In this document: piece after piece, positions 44,510 through 52,794 of the stretch | Numbering within the stretch: the first letter of the stretch is position 1 | Layout: the number at the start of each line of letters is the position of its first letter | Assembly: GCA_963846475.1 (NCBI GenBank) | Contig: CAWJVZ010000004.1 | Span: 2,294,001-2,358,000 of the forward strand | Direction of reading: 5' to 3' | DNA length: 64,000 bases | Origin: DASWJZ01 sp963846475 | GTDB lineage: Bacteria > Pseudomonadota > Alphaproteobacteria > Rhizobiales > Afifellaceae | The notes under the pieces: model-generated | The model's input: the letters and a program-made list of their open reading frames with translations, nothing else | Database searches by the model: none | What the model was told of the DNA's origin: nothing | Program-made: the position numbers and the translations under genes

Positions 44510-45490
44510 ATGCCATCACACCAACCGTCCAAAGCGCCCCGCAAGGCTGTGCCCGCCGATCTGCCTGTCGAGGTCCGGGGACCGATACTCCTTCCGGCAA
44601 CCCGTCTCCTCAGGAAAGGCGACCGGCCCCAAGTGGAAGGGGCAGCCACCCCTGCGGAGCAGGGCAGGCGCCTTAGGCAGGCACGCATCAACGCCGGATT
44701 CCGGACGGCGAGCGATGCGGCCCGTCAACTTGGCATTGCCGGTCCAACCTACCTCGCCCACGAAAACGGCACGCGGACGATCCGGCACGACATGGCGATT
44801 TTCTATGCGCAGCAGTACGGCGTTTCAACCGACTGGCTGATGAACAATCCAGCTGTCAACAATTCGGAGCCGCAGCCGGTCAGGCCGGCACCAAATCGCG
44901 GGGTGATGCCGCTGCACCGGCCCTCCCTGGGACCACCGGACGCGCAGGACCCCGAATTCGGCGCCCGCAAGCGCTTGATGGAGAGCTTGCGTGTCAGTCG
45001 CAAGCCCGACGGTTCGATCATCATGGTGGGCGAAAGCGAACCTGCCGGTCTCCCGGTTGTCCTCAGAAGGCCTTATTATCTGCCTGAACTCGCACTGCCG
45101 CGCGGCGACGCGCAGGAGCGTCTAGTACAGCTTGATGCCGACAGGCCGGAGGGGCTTATGCTGGCGGTCAGGGACATCGTGGCCGTTCCGGGCGAGATGC
45201 CGGATGACGGACGCTATTTTGTCTTCGTCCCCGACCGGCGCGATCCGATCTTAGCGGGACTGCCACGCGTTCATGCGATGGTGTTCGATGTCGGTGGGCT
45301 GGAATATCTCAACGAGAGGCCGACCCTGGCGATTGCCGCATCCGGCAACAGGCTTGCATTGGTCCTGGCGACGCGGGACAATTCCGGCGTCACGCGCCCG
45401 GAGGCCACCACGCTCCTTGGAACGGCGGTATTGTCTATCCAAGATTGCAGCGAGGCCTTCCTGCGCTCGCAGGCTCGCCAGATCGCTTGA
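44510..45490 (+). CDS. XRE-family transcriptional regulator, 326 aa
   Basis: A helix-turn-helix of the Cro/C1 type at about residues 50-110 (RRLRQARINAGFRTASDAAR, then YLAHENGTRTIRHDMAIFYA and GVSTDWLM, a phage-repressor-like lead). The remaining 200 residues are strand-rich and not of the LexA S24 type, since no Ser-Lys motif is seen; they may sense a ligand. ATG 44510 is preceded by AGAGGAA. Position between the two halves of the island suggests it controls the downstream operon and perhaps the 43,201 promoter. Confidence 0.82.
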   Translation: MPSHQPSKAPRKAVPADLPVEVRGPILLPATRLLRKGDRPQVEGAATPAEQGRRLRQARINAGFRTASDAARQLGIAGPTYLAHENGTRTIRHDMAIFYAQQYGVSTDWLMNNPAVNNSEPQPVRPAPNRGVMPLHRPSLGPPDAQDPEFGARKRLMESLRVSRKPDGSIIMVGESEPAGLPVVLRRPYYLPELALPRGDAQERLVQLDADRPEGLMLAVRDIVAVPGEMPDDGRYFVFVPDRRDPILAGLPRVHAMVFDVGGLEYLNERPTLAIAASGNRLALVLATRDNSGVTRPEATTLLGTAVLSIQDCSEAFLRSQARQIA

Positions 45491-45823
45491 GCGCCCATTC
45501 TGGTTCAGGGCTCCGCAAGGGAATCCCGGCGCAATTCTGATGCGGATGCCCATGGTAATAGAACGATGCCTCGGCGCGAGCCGCGTCCCCTCGCTTTGGT
45601 GGCCGAATACATTTAGTTAACCGTTTGTTTACGTGCGATAATCATGATTGCGAAACGACGCAATCCGACCTTCGGCCCACATACGCTTGGCGGCTGTGAC
45701 CGGCCGGCCGGCCGAGATGGAACGGACGCAGCGTAGCGCCCGTTTTCCTGCCGCCGGACCATAGCGAGCCGTGCCGGCTGAGCTTATCGGACTGAAAGGG
45801 ACCACGGGAAGCGACCGGCAATC
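45491..45823. promoter_or_regulatory. Promoter region of the main island operon
   Basis: 333 bases with no gene. An AT-rich core (45,612-45,650) holds GTTAACCGTTTGTTTACG, GATAAT and the palindrome AATCATGATT, in contrast to GC-rich flanks. It is the only obvious place for a promoter driving the plus-strand train from 45824 to 61767. Confidence 0.35.
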
Positions 45824-46408
45824 ATGCTTCACTCGCTCGACCGGCTGTTTTGCCACGCCATCGATTTCGGCTACCTCTGTAACGGAGAGACTGGCCGCAA
45901 TCTCCGCCGTTTCGGGCGGCAACTCGTTCGTACTACTGCGAATTATCCCCGCGGTTGCCTCACGGTCGCCACTTTGGGACGGGTCGCCGAGCATTTTTCG
46001 GCTTTGCCAAATCTGGTGGATCCGGAAGGCGCTGAAAACGGGCCGCTGATCGTAAGCCCGGTTTACGCCCGCGACGGTGCCGGCCACCTCTATGGAGCAT
46101 GGGTGGTCGCACAGCGATTCCGGCTCTATCCCAACGAAGATCGTGAACACATGCCGGGAGATGCCACCCGTTCCCGCGCGCTGATCTTTCAATGGGACGA
46201 GTACGGCGCATACGCGCCTCGACTTGCGCCCACCTTCAGACGGCTTCGCACCGAACGAGTGCCCGTCGGGATCGGCGTCGAAACGCGTCTCAATCTCCCA
46301 CGAGAGCAGGTCCCGCTGACACCCCCTCTGGACGGTCTCACCGCTTCGCGGGCCGCAGCCGTGATGCGCGGAGTCTGTCGCGGCGGGCATGCGATTGCGC
46401 CTCGATGA
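45824..46408 (+). CDS. First part of a GAP1-like protein (probably one gene with the next frame)
   Basis: 195 codons. FCHAIDFGYLCNGETGRNLR, then LVDPEGAENGPLIVSPVYAR and FRLYPNEDREHMPGDATRS. The pattern loosely recalls the N-terminal domain of GTPase-associated protein 1 (GAP1), a component of NTPase-based conflict systems; this is a tentative resemblance. The frame ends in GGHAIAPR at 46,408 inside the next one. Removing one G from the GGG at 46,385-46,387 fuses both into a single protein of about 592 residues (RGVCRGGMRLRLDDRW). ATG 45824 is preceded by GGGAAG. Confidence 0.55.
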   Translation: MLHSLDRLFCHAIDFGYLCNGETGRNLRRFGRQLVRTTANYPRGCLTVATLGRVAEHFSALPNLVDPEGAENGPLIVSPVYARDGAGHLYGAWVVAQRFRLYPNEDREHMPGDATRSRALIFQWDEYGAYAPRLAPTFRRLRTERVPVGIGVETRLNLPREQVPLTPPLDGLTASRAAAVMRGVCRGGHAIAPR

Positions 46409-47603
46409 TCGCTGGTTCGCATCCGAAAGCGAGTTTCTCGGCTGTTACCTGGAAGCGCTCGGCGGATTACCCCCTTGCTTCCGTGGTCATGTCAGCGTCG
46501 CAACCGGACTGGCTAACCCTGACGACGGCTTCCAGATAGCCTGGCGTCACGGTGAGGGTGGCATCGACCCGGATGGCGCGGTGGCGGACTGGCTCGATTG
46601 CCTCGGCAGGCATCCGGCCATGTCGCAATCCCGGACGGGCGCGGCGATCAGCGACGAAGCACGCTTTCCGGAGCTAGACGGTTTGGTGGCGCCCGTCTCG
46701 ATCGCCGGCCCGTTTCATTCGCACGTACGCGCGGAGGTTCGAGCGCTGTTGAATGTGAGCGAGGCGATCGCCATGCCGGATCCGTCGCAGTGCCCGCCGT
46801 CCCACATGCCGCCTCTGCTCGCCCGACGGGTTCTGGAGGAGTTGCGGCTGAAGCCTAGGCGAGCTCGCGATTTTCGCATCGAGACGAACGGTCAGCCGGC
46901 TGCACCCGGGCCGCTAATTTGCGGCCTCGCGTCCATGGAAACCCGCCTCGACGACGTCGCCGCCGCTCTCGACATCATCGACTCGGCCGATTGCTTCGCC
47001 CCGTCGCCGGCGAACGACCGCTCACGATCGATCGCTTCGGAACTGGTCAGACTGCACCTGGCGCAGAAGCTGTGCCCTTCGTTCGACGACATGGCGAGGA
47101 TTGTCGCAAGCCCCGGCCTGCACAAGCTGGTCGCCGCGGAGATCGCCGCCGGGAACCGGCATTTTGCTGACCCAGTGCGCCGCGCGCTGGTGGTCATAGG
47201 CAAGACGCGGGATGGCGGCGAAAATCATATGCGCCGGCTGGCCGGAGCATTACTGCCGCGCGACCATTCGATTTCAACGGACTGGGCTTACTATTGGGAG
47301 GATGCCGCGTGCCTCGCGCAGGTCTTCAGGGCCGAAACGGAAACCGGTCGCGCAATCGACACGAGCCAGCTTGAAGCGGTAGCCGAAACTCTCATTGACA
47401 GCGGGCGCTGGAACCTTGTGCGCGACACATTGGCTGACCTCGTCCTGAAGCTCGACCGCTCCTCGGACGGAATTCCGCCCGAGCATGATCGCTTGGCCGA
47501 CAAGCTGCGCTTTGTCGGGTCGCTGGGACGGGCCCTCGAACGGGCCAGCCGGCGCCCCGCTGGCGGCGGCATCCATCGCGTCCGGGAAGCGCGCCCGGCC
47601 TAA
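46389..47603 (+). CDS. Second part of a GAP1-like protein (middle and C-terminal regions)
   Basis: 404 residues. FLGCYLEALGGLPPCFRGHV, then SVATGLANPDDGFQIAW resembles the 'LPP-xLR-x-SFSTGL' segment I associate with the GAP1 middle domain; the rest is helical (ETRLDDVAAALDIIDSADCF, MRRLAGALLPRDHS, and AVAETLIDSGRWNLVRDTLA). No membrane helix. The ATG at 46389 has no Shine-Dalgarno, which favours it being the continuation of the preceding frame. A gap of 149 bases separates it from the Hsp70-like gene. Confidence 0.55.
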   Translation: MRLRLDDRWFASESEFLGCYLEALGGLPPCFRGHVSVATGLANPDDGFQIAWRHGEGGIDPDGAVADWLDCLGRHPAMSQSRTGAAISDEARFPELDGLVAPVSIAGPFHSHVRAEVRALLNVSEAIAMPDPSQCPPSHMPPLLARRVLEELRLKPRRARDFRIETNGQPAAPGPLICGLASMETRLDDVAAALDIIDSADCFAPSPANDRSRSIASELVRLHLAQKLCPSFDDMARIVASPGLHKLVAAEIAAGNRHFADPVRRALVVIGKTRDGGENHMRRLAGALLPRDHSISTDWAYYWEDAACLAQVFRAETETGRAIDTSQLEAVAETLIDSGRWNLVRDTLADLVLKLDRSSDGIPPEHDRLADKLRFVGSLGRALERASRRPAGGGIHRVREARPA

Positions 47604-47752
47604 GCCGGCATCGACTACAATCGCGGGTCGAAAGGTCAAAAATCAGCGACGCAACTCAGCGTCGGGCGGCCTGCTGGATCCCCTCCCTCCTAAATGCTTG
47701 AAAATGCGTTTATGAACGGCCTATCCTACGGGGGGACAGGGGCACCGGTCAC

Positions 47753-49780
47753 ATGAGGATCCGCGAAGGTGAAGAAGGATTGCTCGAAATACGCGTATTT
47801 CGCGACACCGAATACACGAATGCGGTTCAACTTGAGGTGCGCGCGGCAAAGTTGAAATTTACGGTGGGCGAAACGCAGCTTGAGGTGCGGACCGGCACCG
47901 GCACCGCCAAGCCTCCGTTTAGCTGGATCGGCTTTCAGAACGGAGCAGAACCATCCCAGCTTGAGCAAAAGACAGACACCTTCAAAACCGATACCATAAA
48001 GCCGTCGATTTCCCTTTTCATCCTCAGGCAGGGCTTGTGGAAGTACGTCGACAGCGACCTTAAACTGTCCAACACCATCGTCGGCGACGTGGAGGTCGAA
48101 ATCGAGGTGTCTACCGGAAGAGTGTTTGCCGGGCACGGCAAGTCTCGGCATTTGGGACAGCCCGTCACGTACAAGCCGACGCTGATCGGGATCGGCCTTC
48201 GCAAACCCCCTTCCTATAATGCGACGATCTGGCCCCAATATATACCGAGGCGGCCGGTTATAGGCCTCGATGGCCAGAAGCAGATCGACCACCTAATCAA
48301 CGAAAGAGGTCCGACCGAAGCCGGGGACCTGCAGATCACCATTCACGAGGAGGCACGTTATCGTTTCCGCCGCGAGGTGCTGTTCGGATTTGAGGTTGTC
48401 GCGGACAGCCCAGGACCCCTGCGGCCGACAAGCGTCCGCACGACGATTCTCGGAGCTTTCAGGCCCTTGGCGATGCAAAACCCGACGGAGGCCGGCGAGG
48501 GCGGGGGCGACGCGCCGAATGCCTCTGTTCATGGTTTGTTCTTGGCGGCTGAGAGTCCACCTTTGATACTGTGCGAAATAAGCGTCGAAGACAACGGTGA
48601 GAACTGGCGCCTCCGTCCTCTGCGTCGAATTTCCATCGCGAGCACGCGGCCGACTGTGCACTACCAATTGGACCACGTTCTAAAGGTTGGCTGCCAGTAC
48701 GCTGTTTGCATTGAATTGAATGAGGTCCGCTTCAACGTCAGAGATTATTTTTCAACCTTCAATTCGTTTCGTATCGAAGTTGGTTGCCATGTGAAGCCAA
48801 CCCTGCCACCAAACAAAATTGTCGCTCGTGTGGCACTAGAGCATTCGTCAGGCTCCTATTTGCTAATTTCGGCCTCTTCGGCTGATCGAGCAGTCGTATT
48901 ACCTAGCTCAGGCGGTTGGGAGGAGGGCACAGCCGGGGTAGTAATCAGCAGACGAGAGAAAACAGAGTTTTTGATCCAGAACATCGGTGACAGTAGCATC
49001 TTCCTGTACGCAGGATTTGAATCTGACGCCGATCTGATTGGGGTTCCGGCCTACGGTTTGTTCGTTGTCAAGGAATTTGTTCCATCGTTTGCAGACGATT
49101 TCTTTTATGTGCTCACCGACAACCTGACCAGCAAGTTGTTCTACCGACTAGTTGAGCAAGGGCCGGAGCAGATCTTTGGAATTGACATCGGCACGATGGC
49201 CACGGCGGTTGCCGTGGTTAGAGCTGGTCGAGTGCAGGTTGCCAATATTGGAGATAAGCTGCGAGATCGGATCGCTGAATTTGGAGAAACTCTCGCGGAT
49301 CGAAGAGAGTCGGAAGAAGGCGACTTCATTTCGGCCGCCTGTGGCATCTCGCTGGCCGATCCGCAAGGGTTCGTGACTCCAGCGCAGTTTGGGTTTGAAA
49401 TAGGCGGCCGACGCCGACGGCATACCGAGATAAGGGACCCGGTGAGGGACATGCTCGAAAGGGCGCAATCTTCCGGTTTGCCAATCGATTTCCACGCACC
49501 CCTCCTCGACCGCGAGCATGAATTGGACCCCGCCGTTTACGGAATGGTCGCGCTGCCCTCCGTTAAGCTCGCCGCTTGCAGTGGCGCAACGATCCCACCG
49601 ATACTTTTGGGACGGAATGGCGGCTTGCGGGTATTTTGGACCGAGACTAGCGGCGCGGCAGTAGGCGGAAAACCGATTGCTGAGGTTCCGACCGAGATCC
49701 TTTTGGAAGCAGCAATCGATGCAGTGATCAACACCTATCTGATCCACTGGGATCCAGAGGTTTACGCCGACACGAATTGA
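47753..49780 (+). CDS. Hsp70/actin-fold ATPase with beta-rich N-terminus, first part
   Basis: 675 residues to an in-frame TGA. Residues 1-470 are strand-rich and unrecognised. At about 475 an ASKHA-type nucleotide-binding domain begins: EQIFGIDIGTMATAVAVVRA with Asp478 in the phosphate-1 loop, then VYGMVALPSVKLAACSG. The following frame (49787) in the same phase supplies the rest of the fold, so this is one ATPase split by TGA at 49,778-49,780. GC falls to about 49% around 48,661-49,020 (hand count), far below the window. ATG 47753 follows GGGGGACAGGGG. Confidence 0.75.
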   Translation: MRIREGEEGLLEIRVFRDTEYTNAVQLEVRAAKLKFTVGETQLEVRTGTGTAKPPFSWIGFQNGAEPSQLEQKTDTFKTDTIKPSISLFILRQGLWKYVDSDLKLSNTIVGDVEVEIEVSTGRVFAGHGKSRHLGQPVTYKPTLIGIGLRKPPSYNATIWPQYIPRRPVIGLDGQKQIDHLINERGPTEAGDLQITIHEEARYRFRREVLFGFEVVADSPGPLRPTSVRTTILGAFRPLAMQNPTEAGEGGGDAPNASVHGLFLAAESPPLILCEISVEDNGENWRLRPLRRISIASTRPTVHYQLDHVLKVGCQYAVCIELNEVRFNVRDYFSTFNSFRIEVGCHVKPTLPPNKIVARVALEHSSGSYLLISASSADRAVVLPSSGGWEEGTAGVVISRREKTEFLIQNIGDSSIFLYAGFESDADLIGVPAYGLFVVKEFVPSFADDFFYVLTDNLTSKLFYRLVEQGPEQIFGIDIGTMATAVAVVRAGRVQVANIGDKLRDRIAEFGETLADRRESEEGDFISAACGISLADPQGFVTPAQFGFEIGGRRRRHTEIRDPVRDMLERAQSSGLPIDFHAPLLDREHELDPAVYGMVALPSVKLAACSGATIPPILLGRNGGLRVFWTETSGAAVGGKPIAEVPTEILLEAAIDAVINTYLIHWDPEVYADTN

Positions 49781-49786
49781 CCCTGC

Positions 49787-51139
49787 GTGTTTGTTGCCAC
49801 CTATCCGCCATCGATTTCGGCAACGGCCAAGCTTCGCTATCTAGAAGCATTGAAGAAGGCGGCGGAGCGTGCCAGCTCAAAGGCGGGAATCGTCGTCTCT
49901 ACCGGCGGCGGGCATCTAAGGCCGTCTTGCCACATTGTTCCGGAGTCGCTGGCGGCGTGCTATGCGATTGCCCACCCCGAACAGGGGATTTTTCAAGCCG
50001 AGCCCGACGGCCCTCACATCGACAGGCTTGTGTTCTTCGATTTCGGCGCCGGCACGGTCGATGTCAGCGCGGTGGAACTCGTCCCTCCGAAGGCGCTGGA
50101 AAACGAGGGTTCCCGGCACTCCGGAGAGACAATCGGTCCGTATATTTTGAGCCAAACGGTCTGCTTCTCTGTGCCGATGGGCGGAAACGTCCTCGACGAC
50201 GCTCTGCTGCGGGACTTTCAGAAGCTTTTCCCGCATCGTTTTAACCCGTCAGCGGCACCCGGCAGCATCGAATGGCAGCGCTATGTCGACGGGATCGAAA
50301 GCGCGAAGAGGAACCTCAAACGCTGCGGCTCGAACCGGTATCTGACGATCAGACTGGATGACGGGAGCTTTACCGTCGATCTCGAAGAGCACAAAGGCGA
50401 AATGCTGAATTTCGAGACCTACGCCCGAGCCGTGGTCGACCTTATCGTCACGCCCACTCTCAAGAACTGCGGTCCGTCCGACCCGGGCTACGCAAGGTCT
50501 CATGTGGTCCTGGCCGGGCGCGCCAGCCTGTTTCCCCTACTGCGGGAAAGAATTTTGGACGGAGCAAAAGGGATCCTCGCGACTGCCGATCTCTCCATGA
50601 AAATTCCTCCCGACGAAATGAAACAGATCGTCGCCAAGGGCGCCATCTATTGGGCACAAGCGGAATTCGGCGCTCGGCTCGACGAATACCTGCCGCGGCC
50701 AGCCTATGTGGAGGCAAACTTCGCCTTCGTGAGGGGGGCCCTCGACCAGGACGGCTTTACGCACATAGAGCGCATTCTGGATATCAGCGAGCTCGAACCG
50801 TATCCTCATGAAGGCCCGCTGTATTTGGCCATGCGGCCGCCGCGGCTCTCCGAAGAAACGGCGGGAAAGTGGCTCGCAGAGGAAAGCGGCTTCGCGCGTT
50901 CCATGCTCCATCGCTGCTTGCGGCCCCTGTATCTGAAAGGCGAAAACGGACGAGCGTCGTCCCCATATCGCCTCGGCCCCGACTGGAAGCAGTCCGACTT
51001 CATGGTGGCCGATCGGAATGCGCGGGTATCGATTACCGTAGCGCACGAGCTAACGGAAATCGTCCTTCGCGTGAAAGCCGGTCCGGCCGGCAGCGAGGCG
51101 GAATCCCCAATCCGCCTTTCCGGCACCTTTGCAATCTGA
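49787..51139 (+). CDS. Hsp70/actin-fold ATPase, second part
   Basis: 450 codons in the same phase as the preceding gene. It has FVATYPPSISATAKLRYLEA, the phosphate-2 loop FFDFGAGTVDVSAVEL, the segment IVSTGGGHLRP and the adenosine-type motif SHVVLAGRASLFPLLRER. These complete the nucleotide-binding core begun at 49184. The GTG at 49787 has no Shine-Dalgarno, so independent initiation is doubtful. Removing TG at 49,778-49,779 and one G near 49,787 would give NTLRFVATYPP without a stop. The C-terminal 130 residues (DFMVADRNARVSITVAHELT) are strand-rich. Confidence 0.7.
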   Translation: MFVATYPPSISATAKLRYLEALKKAAERASSKAGIVVSTGGGHLRPSCHIVPESLAACYAIAHPEQGIFQAEPDGPHIDRLVFFDFGAGTVDVSAVELVPPKALENEGSRHSGETIGPYILSQTVCFSVPMGGNVLDDALLRDFQKLFPHRFNPSAAPGSIEWQRYVDGIESAKRNLKRCGSNRYLTIRLDDGSFTVDLEEHKGEMLNFETYARAVVDLIVTPTLKNCGPSDPGYARSHVVLAGRASLFPLLRERILDGAKGILATADLSMKIPPDEMKQIVAKGAIYWAQAEFGARLDEYLPRPAYVEANFAFVRGALDQDGFTHIERILDISELEPYPHEGPLYLAMRPPRLSEETAGKWLAEESGFARSMLHRCLRPLYLKGENGRASSPYRLGPDWKQSDFMVADRNARVSITVAHELTEIVLRVKAGPAGSEAESPIRLSGTFAI

Positions 51140-51206
51140 AGCGGTTCCGCACGAATTTTATGCGGATGTAGTATGCAACCAGCGTAGCGCGTGCTACGGT
51201 TTCCCT

Positions 51207-52794
51207 ATGAAAAACACGTCGTACGACCAGCTCCAATCTGCCGAGCAGAGGAAGAAGAGGCGCAACTGGCAGCCTGTGCCGGCCGACAATCTCTGCGAGG
51301 CAGTCACTCTCGAATGGCGTGACGACAAGACCCCGGATTTCGAGCCGCTGATCGAGAGGATGCGAGCCGCGAACGCCGCGCGAGGCGCGATGACGCGGCG
51401 TCCGGGCGTGGCTCGCGCCGGTGTGCCGTTCCGCGACGTCGTGCTGAAAGGTCCGAACGAGCCGGATCACGCTTTAGCCCGCCAGCTGAAGATCACCTTC
51501 GATACCGAGTTTGCTTCCAGCGGCGTCGAGCTCGCAGTTCATTCTGCTCAGGACGCCTCGATGACGAGCACCATTGCGTATTACGGTTACGGCGTCTTCG
51601 CGCCGGTACGTTCCGACGTCCGGGTGGCCGACCTCGAATTTTCCTGGGTCGGGCCGCAAGCGGACGTCATCCACCCGAAGCTGGGTGCAGTGTCGGGCTC
51701 GCAGGATGCAGGTTGGTATGCGGGCCAGAACGGCATCGTCTTGGGCTTTTCCGGGGATCCCGCACCCGCCACGCTGCCGTTGCCCGCCGGAGCAAGCGAT
51801 GCCTTCCGGGACTCGCTTGCCCAGGCGGTTCTGTTTGTCGGACGGCGCAATCGCGCCTCCTTGCCGAAAATCGAGCTGCACCCCGTCGTGCAAGGGGAGT
51901 TCGTCGCTTATGCGACAGCGGGAGAGGATTGGTGGCAGCGCAGGGACGGCGAATGGCAGCCGCTGCGTCTCACGATCGGGCATGAGACGCACCCGCTCTG
52001 GATACGTCTGACGAACAGGACCGGCTGCATCCGGTTCTCGCCGTTTCCAGCCCCTGCGGGAATGCCGGCGGTTATCGTAAGGGGGCTGCTCCTGCCGACC
52101 GTCAAGTTCTGGCACCCTCTGCTGACCGGCTCCGCGCGCAGATGGCTGATACATTTCGATTCGCAATCGCATTTGCGCGGCAGCGAAGTCGCCGACACCG
52201 CCACTTCAGTGGTGTGCGACCCGTTCGTGCGTTTTGCGGTCTACCATCACCACGATTCGGGGTGGTCGGGTCTGCGCGACGCCTTCGATGGTCGGCGAAA
52301 CCTTCCGCTTGGGCAAGGGTTCCGCGTCGAGCAGCGCCCGTTCCCGAAGGGGCTCTTCTTCTCCAGGGACCCCAAAGCCAACGCGGGCGCCGAGAAGCAA
52401 TACCGCAAAATCTACGGCACGCGCGATTGGACTCTGGTCACCGTGTCGGATTTTGGCGAACTCGGACATTTCGATGTCGCGGGCGGCGACGTCTCGGGCA
52501 TGCCGGAGAACGATGGCGGCCTGATACAGCCGCCCGTCGCCAAGATCGGATTCGACTGGATCAATCGAGCCGCCCAGGTGGTCGTCTCGAGGCAGGTCGT
52601 GGGGCTGGCCGAGGTACTGGTTCCGCTTGCATACGGTCTCGGTGGTGGACAGGGGGCACGCCCTCCACATGACCGTGACGCCCCGACGCGGGGGGAAGCC
52701 CGAGGAGTACACCATCAAAGCTGGAGAACGCGGCGCAATCGGACCGCTTTATGTCGAATTCCGGTCCCCTGACCATGAGAGTCCACGCAAATGA
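51207..52794 (+). CDS. All-beta hypothetical protein, one-base frameshift near the C-terminus
   Basis: About 529 residues, cytoplasmic, strand-rich (VELAVHSAQDASMTSTIAYY, VADLEFSWVGPQADVIHPKL, LTIGHETHPLWIRLTNRTGC). Family unknown; it may be an adaptor. As read, the first frame runs on to 52,772 with a poor tail. Removing one G from the GGGG at 52,601-52,604 gives WPRYWFRLHTVSVVDRG, then GKPEEYTIKAGERGAIGPLY and a stop at 52,792-52,794 that overlaps the next start as ATGA. The overlap strongly supports that repair. ATG 51207; a TTG at 51129 is less likely. Confidence 0.65.

Noticed and set aside
49778..49780. Selenocysteine at the in-frame TGA of the Hsp70-like gene
   Set aside because: No SECIS-like hairpin is evident just downstream, the family has no selenoprotein members I know, and a local sequence error explains the site.
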